The position numbers and the translations under genes are program-made. A DNA stretch of 64,000 nt from Sulfitobacter geojensis (lineage in GTDB: Bacteria; Pseudomonadota; Alphaproteobacteria; Rhodobacterales; Rhodobacteraceae), in the NCBI RefSeq assembly GCF_000622325.1, contig NZ_JASE01000005.1, positions 3,100,001 through 3,164,000 of the forward strand. The letters run 5' to 3'. Under the pieces are notes generated by a model that was given only the letters and a program-made list of their open reading frames with translations, had not been told where the DNA came from and did not search any database. Of this stretch, positions 1-9,729 are shown in pieces. Position 1 is the first letter of the stretch, and every line of letters begins with the position of its first letter.

Positions 1-1085
1 CTGAAATCGCCGATGCTTGTGCTGCTGCCGGCATCAAGAAACCGCTGTTGATCACCGACCGCGGCCTCGCCTCGATGGCGATCACCACACGCACGCTGGA
101 TTTGCTTGAGGCGGCGGGCCTTGGCCGCGCCATCTTTGCCGATGTGGACCCGAACCCGAACGAGAAAAACGCCGAAGCAGGGGTGAAAGCCTATAACGAG
201 GGCGGGCATGACGGCGTGATCGCCTTTGGCGGTGGGTCCGGTCTTGATCTGGGCAAACTGGTCGCATTCCTTGCCGGCCAGACGCGCCCTTTGTGGGATT
301 TCGAGGATATCGGCGACTGGTGGACCCGCGCGGATGCTGATGCGATCGCACCGATTGTGGCCGTGCCAACCACCGCCGGCACCGGATCCGAAGTGGGCCG
401 CGCCAGCGTCATCACCAATTCGGAAACCGAAGAGAAAAAGATCATTTTCCACCCGAAATTCCTGCCCACCGTCGTGATCTGCGATCCCGAATTGACGGTC
501 GGCATGCCACCCTTCATCACCGCAGGTACCGGGCTGGACGCATTTGCGCATTGCGTCGAAGCTTTCAGCTCTCCCCACTACCACCCGATGTCACAGGGTA
601 TGGCGCTGGAGGGGATGCGTCTGGTCAAGGACTACCTGCCGCGCGCTTATGCGGATGGTAGCGATATCGAGGCGCGCGCGCATATGATGTCCGCCGCCGC
701 CATGGGGGCCACGGCATTTCAGAAAGGGCTGGGCGCAATCCACGCCTTGTCCCACCCGATTGGCGCGATCTATCACACGCACCATGGATCGACCAATGCG
801 GTCTGCATGCCTGCTGTGTTGCAATTCAACAGACCCGCGATCCTCGAACGGATGGATCAGGCGGCGAACTATCTGGGCATCATGGGCGGGTTTGACGGGT
901 TCTGCGATTATGTCGACAACCTCAATGACTCGCTTGGCATCCCGAAAACGCTGGCGGGCCTCGGGGTCGAGAACCCCGATGTGGACCGCATTGTCACCGG
1001 CGCGTTGAAAGATCCAAGCACCGGCGGCAACCCCGTGGAAATGACGCGTGAGAATACCACGAAACTCTTGCTGGCGTGTCTCTGA
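1..1085 (+). CDS. iron-containing alcohol dehydrogenase (5' end cut off)
   Basis: NAD(P)-dependent reduction or oxidation of an alcohol/aldehyde in the cytoplasm by a group III, iron-dependent dehydrogenase. The reading frame is open from base 3 at the left edge, so the true start lies outside the window. Visible are the dinucleotide-binding GGGSGLDLGK motif, the PTTAGTGSE motif, and the metal-ligand segments GLDAFAHCVEA, ALSHPIGA and HTHHGS, the usual Asp and His ligands of this family. The C-terminus looks complete. It precedes the ectoine genes by about 190 bases on the same strand, so it may serve ectoine or amino-aldehyde metabolism, but the substrate cannot be read from the sequence. 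A GC-rich hairpin follows the stop. Confidence 0.9.
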   Translation, partial: EIADACAAAGIKKPLLITDRGLASMAITTRTLDLLEAAGLGRAIFADVDPNPNEKNAEAGVKAYNEGGHDGVIAFGGGSGLDLGKLVAFLAGQTRPLWDFEDIGDWWTRADADAIAPIVAVPTTAGTGSEVGRASVITNSETEEKKIIFHPKFLPTVVICDPELTVGMPPFITAGTGLDAFAHCVEAFSSPHYHPMSQGMALEGMRLVKDYLPRAYADGSDIEARAHMMSAAAMGATAFQKGLGAIHALSHPIGAIYHTHHGSTNAVCMPAVLQFNRPAILERMDQAANYLGIMGGFDGFCDYVDNLNDSLGIPKTLAGLGVENPDVDRIVTGALKDPSTGGNPVEMTRENTTKLLLACL

Positions 1086-1102
1086 CCTTGCTTTGAACGA
1101 AT

Positions 1103-1128
1103 GCTATCGGCCGCAACAGGCCGGTAGC
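1103..1128 (+). terminator. hairpin after the alcohol dehydrogenase
   Basis: A 10-bp stem (GCTATCGGCC pairing with GGCCGGTAGC, one G-T pair) with a six-base loop starts 18 bases after the stop codon. No T-run follows, so it may be an mRNA-stabilising or weak pausing hairpin rather than an intrinsic terminator. Confidence 0.3.
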
Positions 1129-1271
1129 GCCACCGCAGACCAGCGCGCCGTGTCGCTCGTGGCAAAGTTTCATGTCGCTAAATCCCTAGATCGCGCGGGG
1201 GAATAGGCCTGAGATAACCCATGCGGGTGCCGATCCAGCCCCGCCCCCTCCGGTCAATCGGGAGCCGCCCA

Positions 1272-2459
1272 ATGCCAACGCCCACACTCCACTTTTCGCG
1301 CGCTGAATTTGACGCCCGCATCGCCAAGACACGGCAACAGATGCAACAGCGCGGCATCGACCTGTTGATCGTATCCGACCCGTCAAACATGAACTGGCTG
1401 ACGGGGTATGACGGTTGGTCGTTTTATGTGCATCAATGTGTGATCCTACCGTTGGAGGGCGAACCCATTTGGTTCGGACGCGGGCAGGATGCCAACGGTG
1501 CCTTGCGCACTTGTTTCATGCAGCCCGAAAATATCATCGGCTATCCCGACCATTACGTCCAATCGACCGAGCGGCATCCCATGGATTACCTGTCCGCGCA
1601 GCTTTCGGACCGGAGGTTGGACAAGGGCGTCATCGGGGTGGAGATGGACAATTACTGGTTCTCTGCTGCCGCTTACGGGGCGCTGCAAACCCACTTGCCG
1701 AACGCAACATTTCAAGACGCCACCGCTTTGGTCAACTGGCAACGCGCGGTCAAATCAGATGCAGAACTGACCCTGATGCGCCAAGCGGGCAAGATTGTCG
1801 GACGCATGCATGAGCGCATCGTCGAAAAGGTCGAAGTGGGCATGCGCAAATGCGATCTGGTGGCAGACATCTATGACGCGGCGCTGCGCTATGACCCCGC
1901 CATCGGCGCAGGCGGGGATTACCCGGCGCTCGTGCCATTGCTGCCGTCGGGGGCTGACGCCTCTGCCCCGCATCTGACGTGGGACGACCAGCCGATGAAA
2001 TCCGGCGAGGGTACGTTTTTCGAAATCGCAGGCGTGGTGAAGCGCTATCATTGCCCTCTGTCGCGCACCGTGTTTCTGGGCAAGCCGACCCAGACGTTTA
2101 TCGACGCTGAAAAAGCCGTACTTGAAGGTATGGACGCGGGTCTCGAGAAGGCCCGTGCCGGCAATACCTGCGAAGATGTGGCGCTGGCGTTTTTCAAGGT
2201 GCTGAAGAAATACGGCATCACCAAAGACAACCGCACCGGTTATCCCATCGGCGTCAGCTATCCGCCAGACTGGGGCGAGCGCACGATGTCACTGCGCCCC
2301 GGTGACAAAACGGTGCTGCAAGAGAACATGACCTTCCATTTCATGACCGGCCTCTGGATGGAGGATTGGGGATTCGAGATCACCGAAAGCATCCGCATCG
2401 GAACGGACGGGCCGGAATGTCTGGCAGATGTGCCGCGCAAGATGGTGGTGAAGGATTAA
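1272..2459 (+). CDS. doeA: ectoine hydrolase DoeA/EutD (M24 peptidase fold)
   Basis: Opens the ectoine ring to N-acetyl-2,4-diaminobutyrate in the cytoplasm, the first step in using the compatible solute as a nutrient. The 395-residue protein has the creatinase/prolidase layout: an N-terminal domain with SDPSNMNWLTGYDGWSFYVH and a C-terminal pita-bread domain. Segments GGDYPALVPLLPSGADASAP, SYPPDWGERT and FHFMTGLWMEDWGFEITES are the ones that set DoeA apart from ordinary Xaa-Pro peptidases. ATG 1272 is chosen because GGGAG lies just upstream and because the 17 residues before it look non-coding. doeB follows after 3 bases, so the two are translated from one message. The uehABC ectoine transporter is not in the window. 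Confidence 0.88.
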   Translation: MPTPTLHFSRAEFDARIAKTRQQMQQRGIDLLIVSDPSNMNWLTGYDGWSFYVHQCVILPLEGEPIWFGRGQDANGALRTCFMQPENIIGYPDHYVQSTERHPMDYLSAQLSDRRLDKGVIGVEMDNYWFSAAAYGALQTHLPNATFQDATALVNWQRAVKSDAELTLMRQAGKIVGRMHERIVEKVEVGMRKCDLVADIYDAALRYDPAIGAGGDYPALVPLLPSGADASAPHLTWDDQPMKSGEGTFFEIAGVVKRYHCPLSRTVFLGKPTQTFIDAEKAVLEGMDAGLEKARAGNTCEDVALAFFKVLKKYGITKDNRTGYPIGVSYPPDWGERTMSLRPGDKTVLQENMTFHFMTGLWMEDWGFEITESIRIGTDGPECLADVPRKMVVKD

Positions 2460-2462
2460 GCG

Positions 2463-3455
2463 ATGAAGCCTTCACCGATTGAACCGACAATCCCGCTGGA
2501 CCGCGACGGGGTGCACCACGGATTTCTGCGCCTGCCCTACAGTCGCGACGACAGTGCATGGGGGTCGATCATGATCCCGATCACCGTGGTCAGGAATGGC
2601 GAAGGCCCAACGGCTTTGCTGACCGGCGCAAACCACGGCGATGAATACGAGGGACCGGTGGCCTTGCAGGAACTGACGGTCACCTTGCAGCCCGCCGATA
2701 TCACGGGCCGTGTGATCATCGTGCCGGCGTTCAACTATCCCGCTTTTCGCGCGGGTACGCGCACCTCGCCCATCGACAAGGGCAATCTGAACCGGTCCTT
2801 TCCGGGGGCTGCGGATGGCACGGTCACCCAGAAGATTGCCGATTACTTTCAGAACGTTCTGCTGCCGCAAACTGACATCGTTCTGGATTTTCATTCCGGT
2901 GGCAAAACCTTGGATTTCATCCCTTTCGCCGCGGCCCACGTGATGGACAACACACTGCAGCAGGCCGCTTGCTATGATGCGATGCAGGCCTTTAACGCGC
3001 CCTATTCCGTGATGCTGCTCGAGATTGACAATGTCGGCATGTATGACACGGCGGTTGAGGACATGGGCAAAACCTTTGTTTCTACGGAACTGGGCGGCGG
3101 CGGGTCCGCCAGCGCGAAATCCATCGCGATTGCCAAAAAGGGTCTGCGCAATGTGTTGATCCATGCGGGGATATTGCAGGGCGAGATGCAAATTGATCCG
3201 ACTGTGAACATTGACATGCCCGATGGGGATTGCTTTGTGTTTGCAGAGCATGAGGGGCTGTTCGAGCCGATGCTTGATCTGGGCGAAGACGTGACCGAAG
3301 GGGACGTGATCGCCCGCGTTTGGCCGGTGGACCGCACAGGTGTGCCGCCACTTGAATACAAAGCCAAAACATCCGGCCTGATCATCAGCCGCCATTTTCC
3401 GGGGTTGATCAAATCGGGCGATTGCATGGCAGTGGTCGGCCGCCGCGTCGACTGA
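2463..3455 (+). CDS. doeB: N-acetyl-L-2,4-diaminobutyrate deacetylase DoeB/EutE
   Basis: Removes the acetyl group from the DoeA product, giving 2,4-diaminobutyrate. It belongs to the succinylglutamate desuccinylase/aspartoacylase zinc family (M14-like). The 330 residues contain the zinc-site NHGDEYEG (His and Glu) and DFHSGG (His), and the C-terminal half has the small beta-domain typical of the family. ATG 2463 sits 3 bases after the doeA stop with AGGA inside the doeA tail as ribosome site. The operon pairing with doeA makes the specific name much safer than the family alone would. The following aminotransferase starts 32 bases after its stop. Confidence 0.88.
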   Translation: MKPSPIEPTIPLDRDGVHHGFLRLPYSRDDSAWGSIMIPITVVRNGEGPTALLTGANHGDEYEGPVALQELTVTLQPADITGRVIIVPAFNYPAFRAGTRTSPIDKGNLNRSFPGAADGTVTQKIADYFQNVLLPQTDIVLDFHSGGKTLDFIPFAAAHVMDNTLQQAACYDAMQAFNAPYSVMLLEIDNVGMYDTAVEDMGKTFVSTELGGGGSASAKSIAIAKKGLRNVLIHAGILQGEMQIDPTVNIDMPDGDCFVFAEHEGLFEPMLDLGEDVTEGDVIARVWPVDRTGVPPLEYKAKTSGLIISRHFPGLIKSGDCMAVVGRRVD

Positions 3456-3487
3456 GGAAAAGCGCCCCAAGGGCCGAAGGAGTAGAT

Positions 3488-4864
3488 ATGCTAAAGAACG
3501 ACCAGCTTGACCAATGGGACCGCGAGAACTTTTTCCACCCCTCAACCCATCTGGCACAGCATGCGCGCGGCGAAAGCCCGTCGCGCGTGATCAAAACCGC
3601 CAGCGGTGTTCACATCGAAGACCGTGACGGCAACAAGTTGCTGGACGCCTTTGCCGGACTGTACTGCGTGAACGCCGGCTACGGGCGGCGCGAAATCACG
3701 GATGCGATTGCGGCCCAAGCGCAGGAACTGGCCTATTACCATTCCTATGTCGGACACGGCACAGAGGCGTCGATCACCCTGTCCAAGATGATTTTGGATC
3801 GCGCGCCCGCCAATATGTCCAAGGTATATTTTGGCCTTGGCGGGTCTGATGCGAATGAGACCAACATCAAATTGGTCTGGTATTACAACAACATCCTTGG
3901 CCGTCCCGAAAAGAAGAAAATCATCTCGCGCTGGCGCGGATATCACGGGTCGGGCATCGTGACGGGGTCACTGACGGGGCTGGAGTTGTTTCACAAAAAG
4001 TTCGATCTGCCGATTGAACAGGTCAAACACACGATGGCACCGGATTTCTTCCGCCGCGATGATCTGTCCCAAACCGAAGAACAGTTCACCGCCGCCTGTG
4101 TCGCCGATCTGGAAGAACTGATCGCGCGCGAAGGGGCCGATACCATCGCCGGTTTCATCGGCGAACCGGTGCTTGGTACAGGGGGCATTGTGCCACCGCC
4201 ACAGGGCTACTGGCCCGCCATTCAGGCCGTGCTGAAAAAGCACGACATCCTGTTGATCGTTGACGAAGTGGTCACCGGTTTCGGCCGTCTGGGCACCATG
4301 TTCGGGTCGGATAAGTACGGGCTGGAGGCGGATATTATCACTATCGCCAAGGGTCTGACATCTGCCTATGCGCCCCTGTCGGGGTCCATCATCGGCGAGC
4401 GCATGTGGAAAGTGCTGGAACAGGGCACGGATGAGAACGGCCCCATCGGCCACGGCTGGACTTATTCCGCCCACCCAATCGGCGCGGCGGCGGGGGTTGC
4501 GAACCTGAAACTGATTGATGATCTGGATCTGGTGGCAAATGCCGGTAGCGTCGGGGCCTACCTGAACAGCAGCATGAAAGAGGCGCTGGCGGATCACCCG
4601 CATGTCGGGGATGTGCGCGGCGAGGGTATGCTGTGTGCGGTGGAGTTCGTGAAAGACAAGGACAGCCGCACGTTCTTTGATCCGGCAGACAAGATCGGGG
4701 CACAGGTTTCCGCAACCATGCTGGCCCAAGACAAGGTTATCGCACGGGCCATGCCGCAAGCGGACATGCTGGGCTTCGCCCCGCCATTCTGCCTAAGCCG
4801 TGACGAGGTGGATACCATTGTCGCCGCCACTGCGCGCGCGGTTAAAACCGTGCTCGGATCATAA
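3488..4864 (+). CDS. class III aminotransferase, probably for 2,4-diaminobutyrate or a related amine
   Basis: PLP-dependent transamination of an omega-amine or diamino acid. The 458-residue protein has the fold-type I features: GGSDANE near residue 118, the cofactor Asp in [12 protein letters not shown] (about 259) and the PLP lysine in [13 protein letters not shown] (about 288). ATG 3488 has a strong AAGGAG site 6 bases upstream; the frame is open earlier but that part overlaps doeB. In the ectoine pathway diaminobutyrate is next transaminated to aspartate semialdehyde, so position suggests this is that enzyme (DoeD role, or the 'atf' gene of roseobacter ectoine clusters). Sequence alone would also fit a taurine- or beta-alanine-pyruvate type enzyme. 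The operon ends with a strong terminator. Confidence 0.75.
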   Translation: MLKNDQLDQWDRENFFHPSTHLAQHARGESPSRVIKTASGVHIEDRDGNKLLDAFAGLYCVNAGYGRREITDAIAAQAQELAYYHSYVGHGTEASITLSKMILDRAPANMSKVYFGLGGSDANETNIKLVWYYNNILGRPEKKKIISRWRGYHGSGIVTGSLTGLELFHKKFDLPIEQVKHTMAPDFFRRDDLSQTEEQFTAACVADLEELIAREGADTIAGFIGEPVLGTGGIVPPPQGYWPAIQAVLKKHDILLIVDEVVTGFGRLGTMFGSDKYGLEADIITIAKGLTSAYAPLSGSIIGERMWKVLEQGTDENGPIGHGWTYSAHPIGAAAGVANLKLIDDLDLVANAGSVGAYLNSSMKEALADHPHVGDVRGEGMLCAVEFVKDKDSRTFFDPADKIGAQVSATMLAQDKVIARAMPQADMLGFAPPFCLSRDEVDTIVAATARAVKTVLGS

Positions 4865-4884
4865 AAGGCGAAAGTGCAAAACCG

Positions 4885-4921
4885 ACAAGCCGCGGCAGAA
4901 ACAGCCGCGGCTTGTTTTTTT
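4885..4921. terminator. intrinsic terminator between convergent operons
   Basis: A 12-bp perfect stem (ACAAGCCGCGGC with its complement) and a seven-base loop are followed by a run of Ts on the plus strand. It ends the ectoine operon. The T-run overlaps the phoB stop codon region, so it also sits at the end of the minus-strand pho operon. Confidence 0.9.
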
Positions 4922-5600
4922 AACCTAAGGCGTAGCCGGCACCGCGTACCGTACGGATCGGATCGCTGCCCTTGACCCCGCTTAGTGCTTTACGCAGCCG
5001 GCCCACATGAACGTCGACCGTGCGTGTATCCACGTAGTTCTCTAGCCCCCAAACACGGTCAAGCAGTTGTTCACGTGTCCAGACGCGGCCGGGTTTTTCG
5101 ATCAAAGTGCTGAGCAGTCGAAATTCGGTTGGTCCCAGTTTGACGTCATCGCCCGCGCGGGTCACGCGGTGGGTTTCGGAATCCAGAATGATGTCTTCAA
5201 ACATCATGGTTTCGCCAACGGTCGTCGGTCTGACACGGCGCAGCTGACCCCGGATGCGGGCCATCAATTCGGCGACGGAATAGGGTTTGATCACATAATC
5301 ATCAGCACCGGTTTCAAGGCCGCGCACTTTGTCGATGTCTTCTGATTTCGCTGACAACATGATGACAGGAATGCCGCGTGTGGCAGGGCTTGCCTTGAGA
5401 CGGCGACAGACCTCGATGCCCGACAAGCGGGGCATCATCCAGTCCAGTACAATAACGTCCGGCAGGTCTTCCTTGACGCAAATCAGCCCCTCTTCGCCGT
5501 CGCCGGCTTGCGTCACCCGACAGCCTTCGGCTTCGATGTTGTAGCGCAAGACTTCGCGCTGCGCCGGTTCGTCCTCAACAATCAATACATGTGGTTGCAT
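4920..5600 (-). CDS. phoB: phosphate regulon response regulator PhoB
   Basis: DNA-binding regulator of the phosphate-starvation response. 226 residues: receiver domain with acidic pocket EDE and phospho-acceptor Asp53 in VIVLDWMMP, the Lys switch in DDYVIKPYS, and a C-terminal OmpR-type winged helix with TREQLLDRVWG and RTVDVHVGRLRKAL. It is the last gene of the phoR-pstSCAB-phoU-phoB operon, 12 bases after phoU. Pho-box-like repeats before pstS, the binding-protein gene at 32.8 kb, the secreted protein at 60.05 kb and phnC are its likely targets within this window. Because the operon promoter carries a Pho box, PhoB should activate its own gene. Confidence 0.95.
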   Translation of the reverse strand: MQPHVLIVEDEPAQREVLRYNIEAEGCRVTQAGDGEEGLICVKEDLPDVIVLDWMMPRLSGIEVCRRLKASPATRGIPVIMLSAKSEDIDKVRGLETGADDYVIKPYSVAELMARIRGQLRRVRPTTVGETMMFEDIILDSETHRVTRAGDDVKLGPTEFRLLSTLIEKPGRVWTREQLLDRVWGLENYVDTRTVDVHVGRLRKALSGVKGSDPIRTVRGAGYALG

Positions 5601-5612
5601 CGCCTGTGCCCC

Positions 5613-6320
5613 TTACTCCAACGTGCTGAGATAGGACGTGCTGTCGGACTTTGGCCGGTCCTCTTCGGGCATTTCACCCGTCACAAGATAGATCACCTGC
5701 TCGGCCATATTGGTCGTCAAATCGCCCATCCGTTCAATGTTCTTGGCCATGAAGTGCAGATGCATGCAGCCTGTGATCTGGCGGGGGTCTTCCATCATAA
5801 AGGTCAGGAATTCGCGGAACAGCGCGTTATACATCTGATCCACTTCCTGATCGCGCTGGCGCACGTCTTCGGCGATTTCGGCATCCCTGCGGACAAAGGC
5901 ATCCAACACATCCTTGAGCATGGATTGCACTTCGCGCGACATCCGGCGCAGTGACGAATTCGAACTGGCGGAATTAGGCATGTCGATCAGCGTCGAGGTC
6001 CGTTTTGCGATATTCTTGGCATAATCGCCAATCCGCTCAAGGCTTGCGGCAAGGCGCAGCACAGTCAGAATGATACGCAAATCCTTGGACACAGGCGCAC
6101 GCAGCGCAATCACTGTCGCCGCCACATCGTTGACCTCAAGTTCAAGCGCGTCGATCGCCTTGTCTCTCCTGCGCACAGTTTCGGCCAGTTCAATGTCCTG
6201 GGTTTCCAGCGATTTGGCCGCATCAAGGATTGCCTGTTCAACCAGCCCTCCCATCTTCATGATCAAGGTTACAAGACCTTCGAGATCGCGGTCATAGGCT
6301 GATAAAATATGTTCGTTCAT
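5613..6320 (-). CDS. phoU: phosphate signalling protein PhoU
   Basis: Links Pst transport activity to PhoR so that the kinase is silenced when phosphate is plentiful. The 235-residue protein has two PhoU helical-bundle repeats; the metal-binding-type motifs of the family are seen in RIGDYAKNIAKR and RMGDLTTNMAEQ. ATG 6320 has AAGGAG upstream. It lies between pstB (12 bases) and phoB (12 bases) in one operon. Confidence 0.95.
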   Translation of the reverse strand: MNEHILSAYDRDLEGLVTLIMKMGGLVEQAILDAAKSLETQDIELAETVRRRDKAIDALELEVNDVAATVIALRAPVSKDLRIILTVLRLAASLERIGDYAKNIAKRTSTLIDMPNSASSNSSLRRMSREVQSMLKDVLDAFVRRDAEIAEDVRQRDQEVDQMYNALFREFLTFMMEDPRQITGCMHLHFMAKNIERMGDLTTNMAEQVIYLVTGEMPEEDRPKSDSTSYLSTLE

Positions 6321-6332
6321 GACGCCTGCTCC

Positions 6333-7133
6333 TTACCCGATCCGACCGGAAATATAGCTTTCCGTCCGAGGATCTTCTGGGTTGGTGAAAATCTTGTCCG
6401 TATCGCCGAATTCGACAAGGTTCCCCAGATGGAAGAACGCTGTCTTCTGGCTCACACGCGCCGCCTGCTGCATCGAGTGGGTGACGATGACGACGCAATA
6501 GTTCTTGCTCAGGTCGTGAATAAGTTCTTCGACCTGTGCGGTCGCAATCGGGTCAAGCGCCGAACACGGTTCGTCCATCAACAAAACCTGCGGTTCGGTA
6601 GCGACTGCGCGGGCAATACAAAGCCGCTGCTGTTGCCCGCCCGACAGACCGGTACCCGGCGCATCCAGGCGGTCTTTGACCTCGTCCCAGATGGCACCGC
6701 GCCGCAGGGCACGTTCGACAATCTCGTCCATTTCAGCTTTGCTGTTGGACAGCCCGTGAATGCGAGGCCCATAGGCCACGTTGTCATAGATGGATTTGGG
6801 AAACGGGTTCGGCTTTTGGAAAACCATGCCGACCTTGGCGCGCAGTTGCACCGGATCGACGCGCCGGTCATAGATGTCCTCGCCGTCAATGAGGATGTCC
6901 CCGGAAACGCGGCAAATGTCGATGGTGTCGTTCATCCGGTTGATGCAGCGCAGAAATGTGGATTTGCCACAGCCTGACGGGCCGATGAACGCGGTGACCG
7001 CCTTATCCTCGATTTCGACATTCACATCCTTGATCGCATGTGTGTCGCCATAGTGGACCTGCACATCTTTGGCGCTGATCTTGGTTGTGGTTTCGGTCTG
7101 CATTTTAACGTCCATATGGTTTGAATCTAACAT
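6333..7133 (-). CDS. pstB: phosphate ABC transporter ATP-binding protein PstB
   Basis: ATPase of the high-affinity phosphate importer, on the cytoplasmic face. 266 residues with Walker [10 protein letters not shown], signature LSGGQQQR, Walker [12 protein letters not shown] and switch His in VTHSMQQA; the [10 protein letters not shown] segment after Walker A is typical of PstB. The start at 7133 is supported by GGGAG eight bases upstream; ATGs at 7115 and 7103 are alternatives and would only trim a non-conserved leader. It lies 11 bases after pstA. Confidence 0.95.
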   Translation of the reverse strand: MLDSNHMDVKMQTETTTKISAKDVQVHYGDTHAIKDVNVEIEDKAVTAFIGPSGCGKSTFLRCINRMNDTIDICRVSGDILIDGEDIYDRRVDPVQLRAKVGMVFQKPNPFPKSIYDNVAYGPRIHGLSNSKAEMDEIVERALRRGAIWDEVKDRLDAPGTGLSGGQQQRLCIARAVATEPQVLLMDEPCSALDPIATAQVEELIHDLSKNYCVVIVTHSMQQAARVSQKTAFFHLGNLVEFGDTDKIFTNPEDPRTESYISGRIG

Positions 7134-7144
7134 GTCCGGTCTCC

Positions 7145-8473
7145 CTACCAGCGGCGTTCGAATTTACGGCGCAGAATGATCGCAATGATGTTCATTGCCA
7201 GCAGGAACACCAGCAATGTGATAATAGCCCCTGACGCGCGTTCTACAAATCCGGGGTCGGCGCGCTGTGTCCAGTTGTAGATCTGGACCGGCAGCGCGGT
7301 TGATGCTTCGCCAAACAGGCCGGCATCAGGTGAATAGGCGGCAGGGTATTCCCGCACAAAAGCAACCATGCCGATTAGTAGAAGCGGCGCGGTTTCCCCC
7401 AACGCTTGGGCAAGGCCGATGATTGTACCGGTCAGAATACCGGGGGCTGCAAGCGGCAGAACATGGTGGAACACCGATTGCATTTTCGACGCCCCGACAC
7501 CCAGCGCCGCATCACGGATCGACGGCGGCACGGATTTAAGCGAAGCACGCGTCGAGATGATGATCGTCGGCAAGGTCATCAGCGTCAAAACCAGACCGCC
7601 GACGAGAGGCGAGGATTGGTTCAGCTCCATAAAGTTGATGAAAATCGCCAGTCCAAGGATACCGTAGACAATCGACGGCACCGCCGCGAGGTTCGAAATG
7701 TTCACTTCGATCAAGTCGGTCCAGCGGTTTTTCGGGGCAAATTCCTCAAGGTAGATCGAGGATGCGACGCCAATAGGCAAGGCCAGCACCAGCACCACCA
7801 CCATCATGTAGAGCGAGCCAAGGATGGCAACGCCCAGCCCTGCGGCTTCGGGACGCTGGTCAGACGCATCGGGTGCAAACAGGAAATCCCAGTTCAGGCG
7901 GGTTTCAAGCAGCCCTGCTTCTTTCAAATCCTCTGCCAACTTCAGCGCTTCGGGTGAGGTATTACCGTCAAGGGCGGCGCTTTCCATTGTGACGCGGCCT
8001 TTGAAGAACCCGTCGATGCGTCCTTCGGCCAGCAAGTCGAACGACATGCTGGTGCCAACCACATCGGGGTTCGCAAGGACAAAGTTGCGCACCGTTGCAG
8101 GGGCTTCTTTCGAGATCAGCTTGGCGACATCTTTCTTGGACATCTCGGTGGTAATGCCCGCATCCGCCATGGTTTCCAGCAGGCTGTCGCGCAGCACGGA
8201 GGCATAGCCGATTGTCGTCACCTTGCGCATGACCGCAAGGTCGCGCACGCCGGATTTGTCCAGCTTGGCCTCCGGCAATTGCACGTTGATCGTTAGATAG
8301 GTCTGGCGAAAGGCGCTGAGGCCGCTGCCCAGAACCGAGGTCAGCAAGATGGCCAGCGCCAGCATGGCCACAATAATCGCGCCAATGCCATAGGCCTTAA
8401 AGCGGGCCTCGGCGGCATTTCGTTTGCGGGTGCGGGCATCGACCGTCAACAGGGATGTGCTTGCATGGCTCAT
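7145..8473 (-). CDS. pstA: phosphate ABC transporter permease PstA, with long periplasmic insert
   Basis: Membrane subunit of the phosphate importer. At 442 residues it is much longer than the roughly 300 of E. coli PstA. The extra part is an approximately 170-residue soluble stretch between the first membrane helix (about residues 35-55) and the permease domain, which starts at about residue 215. The EAA loop is seen as [25 protein letters not shown]. Long PstA/PstC forms occur in alphaproteobacteria. ATG 8473 overlaps the pstC stop (ATGA), indicating translational coupling. Confidence 0.93.
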   Translation of the reverse strand: MSHASTSLLTVDARTRKRNAAEARFKAYGIGAIIVAMLALAILLTSVLGSGLSAFRQTYLTINVQLPEAKLDKSGVRDLAVMRKVTTIGYASVLRDSLLETMADAGITTEMSKKDVAKLISKEAPATVRNFVLANPDVVGTSMSFDLLAEGRIDGFFKGRVTMESAALDGNTSPEALKLAEDLKEAGLLETRLNWDFLFAPDASDQRPEAAGLGVAILGSLYMMVVVLVLALPIGVASSIYLEEFAPKNRWTDLIEVNISNLAAVPSIVYGILGLAIFINFMELNQSSPLVGGLVLTLMTLPTIIISTRASLKSVPPSIRDAALGVGASKMQSVFHHVLPLAAPGILTGTIIGLAQALGETAPLLLIGMVAFVREYPAAYSPDAGLFGEASTALPVQIYNWTQRADPGFVERASGAIITLLVFLLAMNIIAIILRRKFERRW

Positions 8474-9654
8474 TCGTACTGCTCCCGATATTTGCGCACG
8501 ATATAAAGCGCAAAGACATTCAGCCCCAAAGTGATGACAAACAGCGTCAGACCAAGGGCAAAGGCGACAAGGGTTTCAGGCGAGGCGAAATCGGTATCGC
8601 CGGTAAGTTGGCTGACAATTTTCACGGTAACCGTGGTCATTGCCTCAAACGGGTTGAGCGACAGACGGGCGGCGGCCCCTGCCCCCAGCACGACGATCAT
8701 AGTTTCACCAATCGCACGGGAGGCAGCCAGCAACACCGCGCCGACAATCCCTGGAAGTGCGGCGGGCACCACCACCTGACGGATGGTTTCGGATTTTGTC
8801 GCCCCCAGACCCAACGATCCGTCGCGCATGGATTGCGGCACAGCGTTAAAAATGTCGTCCGACAGCGAGCTGACGAAAGGGATCAACATGACCCCCATGA
8901 CCAACCCCGCGGTCAACACCGAAGATGCGCTTTGACCAAAGCCCATAGGCACGGCGAAATAGTCGCGCAAGAAAGGCCCGACAGTGACCAGCGCGAACAG
9001 ACCGTAGACGATTGTCGGGATCCCCGCGAGGACCTCGATGGCCGGTTTGGCGATAGAGCGCAGGCGCGGGCCGGCATATTCAGAAAGGTAGATCGCTGCG
9101 AACAATCCGATTGGCACGGCAAAGGCCAGCGCGATCAGACTGATATAAAGCGTCCCCCACAACAGCGGCAGGATGCCCAAGTCGCTGTCACCGCGAAAGT
9201 TCGGGGACCACTCGGTTGAGAAGAAAAAGTCCTTCCAGTCGTAGTCCTGAAAAAAGTTTGCGGTTTCAAACAGCATCGACAGGACGATGCCAACAGTCGT
9301 GAGGATCGCAACACCGGAGGCGGCGATTAGCACCAGCGTGATGATGCTCTCAGCACGGTTGCGGGCTATAAATTCGGGGCGGCTTTGCCAGATCGACAGG
9401 ACCAGCGCCACAGCGGCGACCGCTATTACAATGTAGGGCAAGAAGGCAGGAGCCAGACCGCCCAATCCGCCAATCAATGCGATCAATATGGCGGGCAGGA
9501 AAACCGAAAGGCCCGCACTTAACCCGTATTGTTTGGGCAGAGAAGCGAGCTTGCGCCGGTCCCCTGCAACAAACCTCAGGGCGTGACGTGGAGCCATAAA
9601 ATATGCAGTGGCACTTAGCGCGATTGCAAGCAGCACGGACAGTGAAAGCGACAT
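8470..9654 (-). CDS. pstC: phosphate ABC transporter permease PstC
   Basis: Partner permease of PstA. 394 residues with an N-terminal hydrophobic region, several membrane helices and the EAA loop DGSLGLGATKSETIRQVVVPAALPG. The family signature AGIPTIVYGLFAL is present. It is separated from pstS by 75 bases that hold a GC-rich hairpin, and overlaps pstA by 4 bases. Confidence 0.93.
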   Translation of the reverse strand: MSLSLSVLLAIALSATAYFMAPRHALRFVAGDRRKLASLPKQYGLSAGLSVFLPAILIALIGGLGGLAPAFLPYIVIAVAAVALVLSIWQSRPEFIARNRAESIITLVLIAASGVAILTTVGIVLSMLFETANFFQDYDWKDFFFSTEWSPNFRGDSDLGILPLLWGTLYISLIALAFAVPIGLFAAIYLSEYAGPRLRSIAKPAIEVLAGIPTIVYGLFALVTVGPFLRDYFAVPMGFGQSASSVLTAGLVMGVMLIPFVSSLSDDIFNAVPQSMRDGSLGLGATKSETIRQVVVPAALPGIVGAVLLAASRAIGETMIVVLGAGAAARLSLNPFEAMTTVTVKIVSQLTGDTDFASPETLVAFALGLTLFVITLGLNVFALYIVRKYREQYE

Positions 9655-9683
9655 CGCTGATTGGCCTCTGTTTTGAGAAAGAA

Positions 9684-9709
9684 GCGAAGGGCCATGACCG
9701 GCCCCTCGC
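9684..9709 (-). terminator. hairpin between pstS and pstC
   Basis: A 10-bp stem with one mismatch (GCGAGGGGCC on the minus strand) and a six-base loop, followed on the minus strand by TTCTTTCTC. Its place just after the binding-protein gene suggests partial termination or 3'-end protection that leaves more pstS than pstCAB message. Confidence 0.6.
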
Positions 9710-9729
9710 CTGATGTTGGAAGGGCTGGA

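Noticed and set aside
2472..3557. Long minus-strand open frame of about 360 codons opposite doeB
   Set aside because: It is the mirror of a high-GC coding gene; no family motif, no ribosome site, and doeB is clearly real.
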